Assembly: GCF_025144725.1 (NCBI RefSeq)
Contig: NZ_JALXKS010000009.1
Location: forward strand, 1 to 64,000
Length of the DNA stretch: 64,000 nucleotides
Direction of reading: 5' to 3'
Source: Brevibacterium sp. p3-SID960
Lineage (GTDB): Bacteria > Actinomycetota > Actinomycetes > Actinomycetales > Brevibacteriaceae
Part shown: piece by piece, positions 9,132 through 17,819 of the stretch
Layout of the letters: each line of letters starts with the position of its first letter
How positions within the stretch are numbered: position 1 is the stretch's first letter
Notes under the pieces: model-generated
Database searches by the model: none
What the model was told of the DNA's origin: nothing
What the model saw: the letters and a program-made list of their open reading frames with translations, nothing else
Translations under genes and position numbers: made by a program

Positions 9132-11222
9132 GTGTCAACTTCCGCAGACAAGCCCCGTCCGGGACTGCGCTTTGCGTGGCTGACGATCTTCATGCTGGTC
9201 CTCGTCGCCCTCATCGGCGGCGGGGCCATCTGGTCGAACGCCTCCTGGACCCCGAAGCTCGCCCTCGACCTCGAAGGCGGCACCTCCATCATCCTCGAAC
9301 CGCAGCTGGAAGATCAGCGCATCACCCAGGAGCAGCTCGAACAGGCGGTGGCGATCATCCGTCAGCGCGTCGATTCCACAGGTGTGTCCGAAGCCGAGAT
9401 CACCACGCAGGGCGATCGCAACATCATCGTCAGCCTTCCGGGCAACCCAGACGAGCAGACCCGTGAGCTCGTCCGGTCCTCAGCGCAGATGGTGTTCCGG
9501 CGTGTCGCCGTCGTCGCACCTCCCGAGCCGGACACCGGCGAGCAGCCTGCCGAGGAGCAGGGCGAGGAGGGCAACGACGCCACAGACGAGGAGAAGAAGC
9601 AGCTCGAGGAGCTGCTCAAGGACCAGGGCAGCGACGAGCAGGTCCCTGCGGAAGACGACCCAGCACAGGGCGGCGCCGGCTCGGTGACGGCCGCCGACGG
9701 CGCCGACGTCAGGGCCCAGCAGCCCAGCGACGCCGGCACCGTACCCGGCCCGGCCGGCAACCCCGGCGATGCCGAGGATGCCGAGTCCGGTCAGGACACT
9801 GTCAGAGAAGGCGAGTTCCCGCGCTTCGACCCGCAGACCGACCAGTCGTGGCTGACGCCGGAGATCCTGCAGACCTTCCAGGAACTCGACTGCACCAAGG
9901 AGGAGAACCGCATCCGCGGCGAAGCTGCGCCTGACGACCAGCCGGTCGTCGCCTGTGACCAGAGCGGTGCGGCGAAGTACGTGCTCGGGCCTGTCGAGTT
10001 CGACGGTTCGCACATCACCGACGCCGAGTTCACCTTTGAGACGACCGCACAGGGCGCTCAGACGAACCGCCCTGCCGTCTCCATGACCCTCGACAGCTAC
10101 GGCGCTGAGGCCTTCGGCCAGATCTCGGGCGCGCTCACCGGTCTGCAGGAGCCCTACAGCCAGTTCGCGATGGTGCTCGACGGTCAGGTGCTCTCAGCAC
10201 CGCGTTCCCAGGCCCACATCACCGACGGCCGGATGATCATCACCGGTGAGTTCACCGTCGAGGAAGCCGAGACCCTGGCCAGCCAGCTGAAGAACGGCTC
10301 GCTGCCGATCAGCTTCCAGGTCCAGAGCGAACAGCAGATCTCACCCACCCTGGGTGCCGACTACCTCGCCAAGGGCCTGCTGGCCGGCGGCATCGGCCTG
10401 CTGCTCGTCGTCGGCTACTCGCTCATCCAGTACCGCGTCCTCGGTCTGGTGACGGTCTCCAGCCTCGCCGTCGCCGGTGTGCTGACATATCTGCTGCTGC
10501 TGTTCGTCACATGGCGCTACGGCTACCGGCTGTCACTGGCCGGTGTCGCCGGCCTCATCGTCGGCATCGGCATGACCGCAGACTCCTTCATCGTCTACTT
10601 CGAACGTGTGCGAGACGAGCTGCGCTCCGGGCGCAAGCTCACGAGCGCCGTCGAAGTCGGCTGGGATCGCGCCAAGCGCACGATCTTCGCCTCGAAGGCC
10701 GTCAACATGCTCGCTGCGGTGATCCTCTACATCCTCGCCGTCGGCAGCGTGCGCGGCTTCGCGTTCACGCTCGGCCTCACCGTCATCGTCGACGTCGTCC
10801 TCGTCATCCTCTTCACCCACCCGATGCTGCAGGTGCTGGCGCGCACGCACTTCTTCGGCCACGGCCACCCGTGGTCGGGTATGGATCCGCGTCAGCTCGG
10901 TGTCAAGATGGCCGCCTACCGCGGTGCGATGGGCCTGGACCTGGAGAAGGCGAAGGAGAAGTCGAAGAAGCGCGGCTCGTATCGGGAGGCCAAGCGTCGG
11001 CAGGCCAGCATCGACAAGCGCTCCGGCTCTTCGACGCGCGCCAGCCGGAAGTCCACCGGCACGCTGACCGCTGACCGTTCAGAGCTCTCGATCGCTGAGC
11101 GCAAGGCGCTGCGGGAGAAGGAAGCCCGCGAACGGCAGGCAGGTGCCGAGGCCGGTGAGGCGCGCACCGGCAGCGATGACGTGACTGCCGGAGCCGGACG
11201 AAAGGACGGTGATGCCCGATGA
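9132..11222 (+). CDS. secD: Protein translocase subunit SecD
   Basis: SecD uses the proton gradient with SecF to help pull exported proteins through the membrane. The 696-residue protein has an N-terminal membrane segment (about 15-33), a periplasmic-type P1 region, and five membrane segments at about 412-575. Two additions make it long: an acidic, low-complexity insertion at about 130-228 (rich in E, D, Q, G and P) within P1, and a charged C-terminal tail (about 595-696). Start is GTG with an AACGAAAG stretch upstream. The last four bases overlap secF. Confidence 0.96.
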   Translation: MSTSADKPRPGLRFAWLTIFMLVLVALIGGGAIWSNASWTPKLALDLEGGTSIILEPQLEDQRITQEQLEQAVAIIRQRVDSTGVSEAEITTQGDRNIIVSLPGNPDEQTRELVRSSAQMVFRRVAVVAPPEPDTGEQPAEEQGEEGNDATDEEKKQLEELLKDQGSDEQVPAEDDPAQGGAGSVTAADGADVRAQQPSDAGTVPGPAGNPGDAEDAESGQDTVREGEFPRFDPQTDQSWLTPEILQTFQELDCTKEENRIRGEAAPDDQPVVACDQSGAAKYVLGPVEFDGSHITDAEFTFETTAQGAQTNRPAVSMTLDSYGAEAFGQISGALTGLQEPYSQFAMVLDGQVLSAPRSQAHITDGRMIITGEFTVEEAETLASQLKNGSLPISFQVQSEQQISPTLGADYLAKGLLAGGIGLLLVVGYSLIQYRVLGLVTVSSLAVAGVLTYLLLLFVTWRYGYRLSLAGVAGLIVGIGMTADSFIVYFERVRDELRSGRKLTSAVEVGWDRAKRTIFASKAVNMLAAVILYILAVGSVRGFAFTLGLTVIVDVVLVILFTHPMLQVLARTHFFGHGHPWSGMDPRQLGVKMAAYRGAMGLDLEKAKEKSKKRGSYREAKRRQASIDKRSGSSTRASRKSTGTLTADRSELSIAERKALREKEARERQAGAEAGEARTGSDDVTAGAGRKDGDAR

Positions 11223-12247
11223 TGCGCTCGTTCTTCGCCTGGGGCAACGACCTGCACTCGGGTCGCACCTCGATCCCGTTCATCAAGCGCTCGAAGCTGT
11301 GGCTGGGCATCGCGATCGCCCTCATGATCGCCTCGCTCATCGTGCCGCTGCTGGGCGGATTCAACCTCGGCATCGCCTTCAAAGGCGGATCCCAGTTCCA
11401 GATCGCCAATACCTCCGACACCTCCGAGCAGCACGCCCACGACGCAGTCGCCGAGGTCGTCGGCAACGGCGTCTCGACCTCCGTCGTGCCGACCTCGGAC
11501 ACCTCCATCAAGATCGACACCGACCAGCTGACCGACGATCAGATGCAGCAGGTCCGCGACGCGCTCGTGACGTCGTACAACGTCGAGAACGAGGACGTCA
11601 CCTCGAACTTCGTCGGTCCCAAGTGGGGCCAGGACGTGACCGAGAAGATGACGCGGGCACTCATCATCTTCGTGGCGATCGCGATGCTCGTGATGGCGAT
11701 CTACTTCCGCACCTGGAAGATGTCGCTGGCGGCGATCCTCGGCCTCGTCTTCGTCATGGTTCTCACGATGGGCATCTACTCCGCCCTCGGCTTCGAGGTC
11801 ACACCGGAGGCGATCATCGGCTTCCTCACGGTGCTGAGCTTCTCGCTGTACGACACGGTGGTGGTCTTCGACAAGATCCGCGAGAACACCGAGGACTTCA
11901 AGGAGAACAACCGCATGAAGTTCTCCGAGCTCGTCAACCTCGGCGTCAACCAGACGACCGTGCGCTCGATCAACACCTCGATGATCTCGGTGCTGCCGAT
12001 TGCGGCGATCCTCTTCATCGGCGTGTTCCTGCTCGGCGCCGGCACCCTGACCGACATCGCGCTCTCGCTGTTCATCGGCACGATCGTCGCTGCCGCCTCG
12101 ACCCTGTTCGTCGCCTCGCCGCTGTACAACCTGCTGCGGCACAACGAACCGGCCGTCAAGGAACAGGAGGCGATGGTCGACGAGCACCGGCGCAAGCACG
12201 GGCTGCCCGACCGTCCTCCGGTGCTGTTCGAGGACGTGCGCGCCTGA
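11219..12247 (+). CDS. secF: Protein translocase subunit SecF
   Basis: SecF is the partner of SecD in the Sec export channel. The 342-residue protein has one N-terminal membrane segment, an extracytoplasmic domain and five C-terminal membrane segments, including the FSLYDTVVVFDKIREN motif typical of the family. A second ATG follows immediately (M-M-R-S-F), so the exact start may shift by one codon. It overlaps the secD stop. Confidence 0.96.
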   Translation: MMRSFFAWGNDLHSGRTSIPFIKRSKLWLGIAIALMIASLIVPLLGGFNLGIAFKGGSQFQIANTSDTSEQHAHDAVAEVVGNGVSTSVVPTSDTSIKIDTDQLTDDQMQQVRDALVTSYNVENEDVTSNFVGPKWGQDVTEKMTRALIIFVAIAMLVMAIYFRTWKMSLAAILGLVFVMVLTMGIYSALGFEVTPEAIIGFLTVLSFSLYDTVVVFDKIRENTEDFKENNRMKFSELVNLGVNQTTVRSINTSMISVLPIAAILFIGVFLLGAGTLTDIALSLFIGTIVAAASTLFVASPLYNLLRHNEPAVKEQEAMVDEHRRKHGLPDRPPVLFEDVRA

Positions 12248-12297
12248 GCCGCAGCAGCGGACACGAGCGCCTCGATCGCGCAGCGCGCAGAAGCGCG

Positions 12298-12303
12298 TAA
12301 GAT
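12298..12303 (+). promoter_or_regulatory. Probable -10 box for rsh
   Basis: TAAGAT matches TANNNT and stands 3 bases ahead of the rsh-leader palindrome. Its start site (about 12309-12311) would fall in the left arm, so the transcript would begin with the hairpin or the palindrome would act as an operator over the start. Confidence 0.45.
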
Positions 12304-12305
12304 GG

Positions 12306-12343
12306 ACAGACCATGACAGGATTGCTCTCCTGTCATGGTCTGT
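12306..12343. repeat. 16-bp perfect palindrome in the rsh leader
   Basis: ACAGACCATGACAGGA (12306-12321) and TCCTGTCATGGTCTGT (12328-12343) are exact inverted copies around a 6-base TTGCTC loop. It is AT-richer than its surroundings. No U-run follows, so a simple terminator for secDF is not the only reading. An ATG inside the left arm opens a 13-codon frame (12313-12354, MTGLLSCHGLLIV, four leucine codons). Confidence 0.9.
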
Positions 12344-12349
12344 TGATTG

Positions 12350-12392
12350 TGTGACGTCGGTTGGAGATGTGACGTCAGTTGATGGTGTGACG
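12350..12392 (+). repeat. 18-bp direct repeats containing TGACGTC before rsh
   Basis: TGTGACGTCGGTTGGAGA (12350-12367) is followed by TGTGACGTCAGTTGATGG (12368-12385) and a third partial copy TGTGACG (12386-12392) that runs into the rsh ribosome site. The second copy contains the palindrome TGACGTCA. Confidence 0.85.
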
Positions 12393-12405
12393 AAGGGAGC
12401 GACAC

Positions 12406-14724
12406 GTGGCCGACACTATCGGTGAGTCCACGCGCCGGCCGCGCGGCATCTCGCGACTGGCCTTCTGGACAGCCCGCTCCCAGCATGCCCCGCAGCACCC
12501 GAAGGCCCTCGGCCCGCTGCTGCAGGCCGTCGCCCACAACCACCCGAAGGACGATGTCGAGCTCATCGTCCGGGCATACCGCACCGCCGAGAAATGGCAT
12601 CGCGGCCAGATGCGCAAGAGCGGTGACCCCTACATCACCCACCCGGTCGCGGTCGCCACCATCCTCGCCGAAATCGGCATGAACTCCTCGACGCTGGCTG
12701 CGGCCCTGCTGCACGACACCGTCGAGGACACCGACTACAGCCTCGACCAGCTGCGCGAGGACTTCGGTGACGAGATCGCGCTCATGGTCGACGGCGTCAC
12801 CAAGCTCGACAAGATCGAATACGGCGCAGCCACCCAGTCCGAGACCGTGCGCAAGATGATCCTGGCGATGTCGAAGGACATCCGGGTGCTCGTCATCAAG
12901 CTCGCCGACCGGCTGCACAACGCCCGCACGTGGAAGTACGTCCCGGCCTCCTCGAGTGAGAAGAAGGCCAAGGAGACCCTGGAGATCTTTGCTCCGCTGG
13001 CACATCGGCTGGGCATGAACACCATCAAATGGGAGCTTGAGGATCTGTCCTTCCAGGTGCTCTACCCGAAGGTGTACAGCGAGATCGTCCGGCTCGTCGC
13101 CGAGCGTGCTCCGGAGCGCGAGAAGTATCTGGCGATTGTGTCGAAGGAGATCAAGGACGAAGCCGGCGAAGCCAACATCATCGCCGAGATCTCCGGCCGC
13201 CCGAAGCACTACTACTCGATCTATCAGAAGATGGTCGTCCGGGGCCACGAGTTCGCCGACATCTACGACCTCGTCGGCGTGAGAGTGCTCGTGGAGACGG
13301 TGCGCGAATGCTACGGCGTGCTCGGCCTCGTGCACGCGAAATGGTCGCCGATCGCAGGACGGTTCAAGGACTACATCGCGATGCCGAAGTACAACATGTA
13401 CCAGAGCCTGCACACCACGGTCATCGGACCCTACGGCAAACCGGTCGAGATCCAGATCCGGACCCATGAGATGCACCGGCGGGCCGAGTTCGGCATCGCC
13501 GCACACTGGAAGTACAAGGACCGCCGCAAGGTCAACCCGCAGGCGATCAACGCCGCCGGCGGCCGGATGGCGAAGGTCGGCGACTCCGGTGAGGTCGACC
13601 AGGTCGCCTGGCTGCGTCAGCTGCTCGACTGGCAGCGGGAGACCTCCGATCCCGACGAGTTCCTCGACAACCTGCGCTTCGAGGTCAACTCCAAAGAGGT
13701 CTACATCTTCACGCCCAAAGGCGACATCATCTCCCTGCCGGCAGACGCCACCCCGGTCGACTTCGCCTATGCGGTGCACACCGAGGTCGGACACAAGACG
13801 ATGGGCGCTCGCGTCAACGGCCGGCTCGTGTCGCTGGACTCGAAGCTGCACAACGGCGATGTCGTCGAAGTCTTCACCTCCAAGGACGAGAACGCCGGAC
13901 CCTCCCGCGATTGGCTGGCCTTCGTCACCAGCCCGCGGGCGCGCAACAAGATCCGCCAGTGGTTCTCCAAGGAGCGTCGTGAAGAGGCGATCGAAACCGG
14001 CCGTGACCAGCTGGCCCGGGCGATGCGCCGTCACCACCTGTCAGCCGATGCGCTCATGAGCCAGGAGGCGCTGCTCGTCGTCGCCAGCGAACAGCGGCTT
14101 CCGGATGTCACCGCCCTCTACGCCGCCATCGGCAATGGCAATATGTCGGCTGCCCACGTCGTCGACCTGCTGGCCAAAGAGGTCTCGGCAGACGAACAGG
14201 AAGACGACCAGCCGACGACGGAGATCCTGCGGCCGTCGAACCGGCGCGGCAAGTCCCGCGGCCACCACTCCTCAACCGACGGCGTGCGCGTCAAGGGCTC
14301 CGACGACATCCTCGTCAAGCTCGCCCGCTGCTGCACTCCAGTCCCCGGTGACACCATCATGGGATTCGTCACCCGCGGAGCAGGTGTGTCCGTCCACCGG
14401 ACCGACTGCAAGAACGTCTCCAGCCTCAAACGCGAACCCGAGCGCATCGTCGAAGTCGAATGGGCACACCATTCGCAGGGCATCTACCTCGTCCAGATCC
14501 AGGTCGAGGCACTCGACCGCGCCGGACTGCTCTCTGACATCACCAAGGTGCTCACCGACAACCACGTCAACATCCTCTCCGCCTCGGTGGCGACGTCTCG
14601 CGCCCGAGTGGCGCAGTCGCGGTTCGTCTTCGAGATCGGCGACTCCACTCACCTCGACACGGTGCTCTCGGCAGTCAAACAGGTGGAAGGGGTCTTCGAC
14701 GTGTACCGCATCACCGGCGGCTGA
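12406..14724 (+). CDS. rsh: Bifunctional (p)ppGpp synthetase/hydrolase (Rsh/RelA)
   Basis: This enzyme makes and degrades the stringent-response alarmones. The 772-residue product has the intact HD hydrolase motif HDTVEDT at 103-109, the synthetase domain (YQSLHTTV near 330), a TGS domain (about 430-490) and a C-terminal ACT domain (about 690-770). The intact HD motif indicates both activities. Start is GTG, with AAGGGAG upstream. The adenine phosphoribosyltransferase gene that often sits between secF and rsh is absent; a palindrome and direct repeats occupy the 158-base gap instead. Confidence 0.97.
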   Translation: MADTIGESTRRPRGISRLAFWTARSQHAPQHPKALGPLLQAVAHNHPKDDVELIVRAYRTAEKWHRGQMRKSGDPYITHPVAVATILAEIGMNSSTLAAALLHDTVEDTDYSLDQLREDFGDEIALMVDGVTKLDKIEYGAATQSETVRKMILAMSKDIRVLVIKLADRLHNARTWKYVPASSSEKKAKETLEIFAPLAHRLGMNTIKWELEDLSFQVLYPKVYSEIVRLVAERAPEREKYLAIVSKEIKDEAGEANIIAEISGRPKHYYSIYQKMVVRGHEFADIYDLVGVRVLVETVRECYGVLGLVHAKWSPIAGRFKDYIAMPKYNMYQSLHTTVIGPYGKPVEIQIRTHEMHRRAEFGIAAHWKYKDRRKVNPQAINAAGGRMAKVGDSGEVDQVAWLRQLLDWQRETSDPDEFLDNLRFEVNSKEVYIFTPKGDIISLPADATPVDFAYAVHTEVGHKTMGARVNGRLVSLDSKLHNGDVVEVFTSKDENAGPSRDWLAFVTSPRARNKIRQWFSKERREEAIETGRDQLARAMRRHHLSADALMSQEALLVVASEQRLPDVTALYAAIGNGNMSAAHVVDLLAKEVSADEQEDDQPTTEILRPSNRRGKSRGHHSSTDGVRVKGSDDILVKLARCCTPVPGDTIMGFVTRGAGVSVHRTDCKNVSSLKREPERIVEVEWAHHSQGIYLVQIQVEALDRAGLLSDITKVLTDNHVNILSASVATSRARVAQSRFVFEIGDSTHLDTVLSAVKQVEGVFDVYRITGG

Positions 14725-14733
14725 AGCGCCGGT
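14713..14733. terminator. Stem-loop over the rsh stop, between convergent genes
   Basis: ACCGGCG and CGCCGGT form a 7-bp perfect stem around GCTGAAG; the rsh stop codon lies in the loop. The next gene ends on the other strand at 14735, so the hairpin could serve both directions. No T-run. Confidence 0.4.
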
Positions 14734-14734
14734 C

Positions 14735-15313
14735 TCAGCGCACCGGCAGTAGCGTGCGCGCGTGCGGGATGATGTCGCCGAGCAGCTGGCGCATCCGCAC
14801 AAGGTGCGGGCGCCGGTACTGCTCAGCGACGTACCGGGTGAGCGCGATCTGCTCATCGAAGCCGACTGATTCGAGCACCGACTCAGCCGCGGTGCGCAGC
14901 GCCTGCTCGTCCATGCCGTCATCGAGGAGCTCATAGAGCAGGTCGTACAGTGTGCGCTCCGGGCTGGTCAGCGCCAGCCCGGCCAGCTCGGCCTCCTCAC
15001 CGGGACACACATCGCGTTCGTGGACGACGACCGGCAGCCGGGCGGCCCGGATGCGGCGCCGCACCCGGGTGGTGTACTCCGCGACCACCGGGGCCAGGCC
15101 CGAACCCCACCACACCCAGTGCGCCGACCGGTGGCTGAGCACCAGGCCCGGCAGGGGAGCGGCCTCGACGCTGCTGGCCCGCAACCGCGCGTCGACGGGC
15201 ATGCCCACCGGCGCCCAGCACGTTGCTGAAAGCCGGAAGGCCAGCCCATCGAAGGTCAGCTCCATGAGCTCGGTGTAGCTCAGCGGCTCACCCAAACGCA
15301 GCAGATCACCCAT
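14735..15313 (-). CDS. Protein of unknown function, weakly AbiEi-like
   Basis: I do not firmly recognise this 192-residue protein. It contains SPERTLYDLLYELL near residue 125, a pattern seen in the C-terminal part of actinobacterial AbiEi-antitoxin-like/DUF559-type proteins, and a central W-rich stretch followed by Arg-rich segments. No nuclease motif or partner toxin gene is beside it. I chose the ATG at 15313 because CAGAGT lies exactly 6 bases before it, as in the leaderless starts elsewhere here; a GTG at 15331 would add six residues but has no ribosome site. It is convergent with rsh and lies downstream of the DUF349 gene on the same strand. Confidence 0.65.
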   Translation of the reverse strand: MGDLLRLGEPLSYTELMELTFDGLAFRLSATCWAPVGMPVDARLRASSVEAAPLPGLVLSHRSAHWVWWGSGLAPVVAEYTTRVRRRIRAARLPVVVHERDVCPGEEAELAGLALTSPERTLYDLLYELLDDGMDEQALRTAAESVLESVGFDEQIALTRYVAEQYRRPHLVRMRQLLGDIIPHARTLLPVR

Positions 15314-15434
15314 GCCCCCACTCTGACCCACCGGAGCGGGCCAGACCAGACGCTGTGAGAATCTGTGGACACAGCACTGCGGCCCGCCTGGTCACAGGCG
15401 AGCCGCAGCCGGCAGTCTCAGACGGACACCGCCG

Positions 15435-16877
15435 TCACTGCATCTCCTCAGCCGTGCGCACGACCTGATCGCGCCAGGCGCGCCGGGCCTTCAGCGCCTC
15501 CCGCGCTGTGGCGATGTCGCTGTCCTTGCCGGCAGTCTCGGCCTTGTCCAGCTCGGCCTCCAGCTCAGCGATCGAGGCATCGAGCTGGGCGAGCATGCCC
15601 GAGGTGCGGGCCTGATGCTCGGGGTTCGTGCGCCGCCACTCGGCATCCTCCGCCTCCGCCAGCGCCCGTTCGACGGCCCGCAGCCCGCCTTCCATCCGGG
15701 AGATGTCAGCCCGCGGCACCTTGCCGGCATCCTCCCACTGATCCTGGATGACGCGCAGCTTCTCCTTCGCCGTCACCGGATCGGTGATCGGCAGCAGTGC
15801 CTCAGCCTCAGCCAGCAGCTGCTCCTTGACCTTGAGATTGCCGGCGTACTCGGCCTCAACCTCTTCAGTGGCCCGGTTGCGGGCAGCGAAGAACCGATCC
15901 TGGGCAGCCCGGAACTTCGCCCACAGGGCGTCGTCATCCTTGCGGCCGGCGCGCGGGGCGGCCTTCCACCGGTCCATGAGGCGCCGGTACTGCTGGGCGG
16001 TCTCACGCCAGTCGGTCGAATCCGACATCGCTTCAGCCTCGGTCACGAGCTTCTGCTTGATCCGCTTGCCCTCGGCGTTGCGCTCATCGAGGGCGGAGAA
16101 GAATTCGCGGCGGGCCCTGTCGAAACGGTTGCGGGCCTTGGAGAACCGGCCCCACAGCTGCTGGTCCTGCGACCGCGGCAGCCTGGGCGTCGTCGCCTGC
16201 ACCTGCTTCCACTGCTCGAACAGCTCCTTCATGCGGGCGCTCGACTGCTTCCACTGCACCCGCGCTGGATCAGCGTCGGCGATCGCCTCGGCTTCCTCCA
16301 CCACGGCGATGCGCGCCTGCAGGCCGGCGGCTTTCAACTCCTCATGCGCCTGCGCCTGCTGGGCGGTGGCCTCAGCGGCCTGCTCCGCCACGGCAACGAG
16401 CCGGGTGCGCAGCGCATCGAGATCACCGACGACCTGTGCCTCGGCCAGTGCCTCGCGCTGCGTTTCCGCCGCCTCGGCGACGGTCGCACCGGCGGCACCG
16501 GAAGCCAGGCGCTGCTCCAGCAGCGTGACGGCATCGACGAGATCGAGGTACTTCTTCGCGAAGTACTCCAGCGCCTGGGACTCATCGGCATCCGGGTACT
16601 GCCCGACCTCCCGCTCGCCGTCAGCGGTCGTGACGTAGACCGTCGAATCCTCACCGACCCGGCCGAACGTCTTCGCCTCGGCGATCTCAGCGGCCCGGTC
16701 GTGGGCGGGCGCCACGGGGGCGGCAGGGACCTGACCGGGCCGAGGGCGCAGGATCGCCGGCGACGGGATCGCAGACGGCTTGGGCACCGGTGCCGGCTTC
16801 GGCTTCGGGGCGTCGGAGGACTGGGGAGCGCCGGCAGGCGCGGGCGCGGAAGTGGGCTGCTGCGTCTCGTCGGTCAT
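15435..16877 (-). CDS. DUF349-domain coiled-coil protein
   Basis: The 480-residue protein starts with about 85 residues rich in Pro and Ala, then carries repeated DUF349 segments recognisable by their W-x-x-A/T...F-x-x-A/R...FF-A/S-A spacing (for example RFDRARREFFSALDERN and KFRAAQDRFFAARN). These repeats form long helical coiled coils. Function is unknown; family members occur widely in Actinobacteria next to rsh and the hisS region, as here. The ATG has AAGGTG 6 bases upstream. It is divergent from the metallo-hydrolase gene. Confidence 0.85.
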   Translation of the reverse strand: MTDETQQPTSAPAPAGAPQSSDAPKPKPAPVPKPSAIPSPAILRPRPGQVPAAPVAPAHDRAAEIAEAKTFGRVGEDSTVYVTTADGEREVGQYPDADESQALEYFAKKYLDLVDAVTLLEQRLASGAAGATVAEAAETQREALAEAQVVGDLDALRTRLVAVAEQAAEATAQQAQAHEELKAAGLQARIAVVEEAEAIADADPARVQWKQSSARMKELFEQWKQVQATTPRLPRSQDQQLWGRFSKARNRFDRARREFFSALDERNAEGKRIKQKLVTEAEAMSDSTDWRETAQQYRRLMDRWKAAPRAGRKDDDALWAKFRAAQDRFFAARNRATEEVEAEYAGNLKVKEQLLAEAEALLPITDPVTAKEKLRVIQDQWEDAGKVPRADISRMEGGLRAVERALAEAEDAEWRRTNPEHQARTSGMLAQLDASIAELEAELDKAETAGKDSDIATAREALKARRAWRDQVVRTAEEMQ

Positions 16878-16992
16878 ATGGCACCTTGTCGTCTCGTCGG
16901 TCGAATCCTGTCACGGATCACTCAACGCGGGAATGTACCTTCCCAGCATAACGACAAAACCGCGGGCTCCTGCCGCGCCCGGCACCGGCCGA

Positions 16993-16998
16993 TACACT
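16993..16998 (+). promoter_or_regulatory. -10 box of a leaderless promoter (MBL hydrolase)
   Basis: TACACT ends exactly 6 bases before the ATG at 17005, so transcription should begin at or next to the A of the ATG. No ribosome site lies between. Confidence 0.65.
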
Positions 16999-17004
16999 GG
17001 TGGT

Positions 17005-17688
17005 ATGGAGATTGCTGGAGTCCGCGCCGAGTTCCTCGACGTCAACTGCTATGCCGTCGCCGCCGAGCATCCTGAGGGTCAGACACGCGAATGCCTGCTC
17101 GTCGACGCCGGCTTTGACTGTGCCCCGCGCATGAAGACGCTGCTCGACGAACTCGGCTGGACCCCGGTCGCGGTGCTGCTCACCCACGGCCACCCCGACC
17201 ATGTGCTCGGCCTGCCCCGCCTGCGCGAGGTGTTTCCGCACCTGGAGGCCCATCTCGCCGCCCCTGACGTCTACCGGCTGACTGACCCGGACGGAACCCT
17301 GCCACCGGAGCTCGGGCAGATGCTCGGCGGGATGATCGGCGACTGGACCGCCCCCGAGGTAGTCGAGACCGCCGATGGTGCGTCCTGGCAGGCAGCCGGC
17401 CTGGCGATCGAGGCGACCCTGGCCCCCGGACACACCGAGGGCTCGACACTGTGGCGGGTGCGCGACACCTCGGGCGCGGCAGAGGATCTCGAGGTGCCCG
17501 AAGTGCTCTTCACCGGCGATGTGCTCTTCGCCGGGTCGATCGGGCGCACCGATCTGCCCGGCGGCGACGATGCGGCGATGCGCACCTCGCTGCGCAAGTT
17601 CGCCACGCTGCCTGACGCCCCGATCCTGCCCGGGCACGGGCCCGGCAGCACGATCGCCCACGAGCTGCGCACCAACCCCTTCCTCTGA
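17005..17688 (+). CDS. Metallo-beta-lactamase-fold hydrolase (glyoxalase II-like)
   Basis: The 227-residue protein has the metal-binding HxHxDH motif at 61-66 (HGHPDH), followed by later conserved His and Asp positions (GHTEGS, FTGDVLF, GHGPGS) that complete a two-metal site. This is the hydroxyacylglutathione-hydrolase-like branch that precedes hisS in many Actinobacteria; as these organisms mostly lack glutathione, another thioester such as a mycothiol adduct is a possible substrate (inference). A longer frame exists upstream, but the ATG at 17005 has a leaderless promoter and matches the family N-terminus. Confidence 0.9.
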   Translation: MEIAGVRAEFLDVNCYAVAAEHPEGQTRECLLVDAGFDCAPRMKTLLDELGWTPVAVLLTHGHPDHVLGLPRLREVFPHLEAHLAAPDVYRLTDPDGTLPPELGQMLGGMIGDWTAPEVVETADGASWQAAGLAIEATLAPGHTEGSTLWRVRDTSGAAEDLEVPEVLFTGDVLFAGSIGRTDLPGGDDAAMRTSLRKFATLPDAPILPGHGPGSTIAHELRTNPFL

Positions 17689-17729
17689 ACCCGGCTCCTG
17701 CTGTAAGGAGACCGGCGCATATGACGACC

Positions 17730-17741
17730 AGCCGGCCGGCT
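17730..17741. repeat. Perfect 12-bp palindrome between MBL gene and hisS
   Basis: AGCCGGCCGGCT is self-complementary and lies in the 131-base gap after the MBL gene, 16 bases before the hisS -10. Given high GC its significance is uncertain. Confidence 0.3.
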
Positions 17742-17757
17742 GGCACCGGCTGCCGCT

Positions 17758-17763
17758 TATGAT
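17758..17763 (+). promoter_or_regulatory. Probable -10 box for hisS
   Basis: TATGAT is a near-ideal -10. It would give a leader of about 50 bases ending in an AAGGAG site (17804-17809) 10 bases before the ATG. Confidence 0.55.
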
Positions 17764-17819
17764 GGATGCGGTCGGCGCCCACCACCGCCGGCTCCCACCT
17801 GGCAAGGAGAACGACTCAC

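Noticed and set aside
17721..17762. A 13-codon frame (MTTSRPAGTGCRL) with AAGGAG ahead, before hisS
   Set aside because: It has no histidine codons, its end overlaps the likely hisS -10 box, and the AAGGAG spacing is long. It probably is not a leader peptide.
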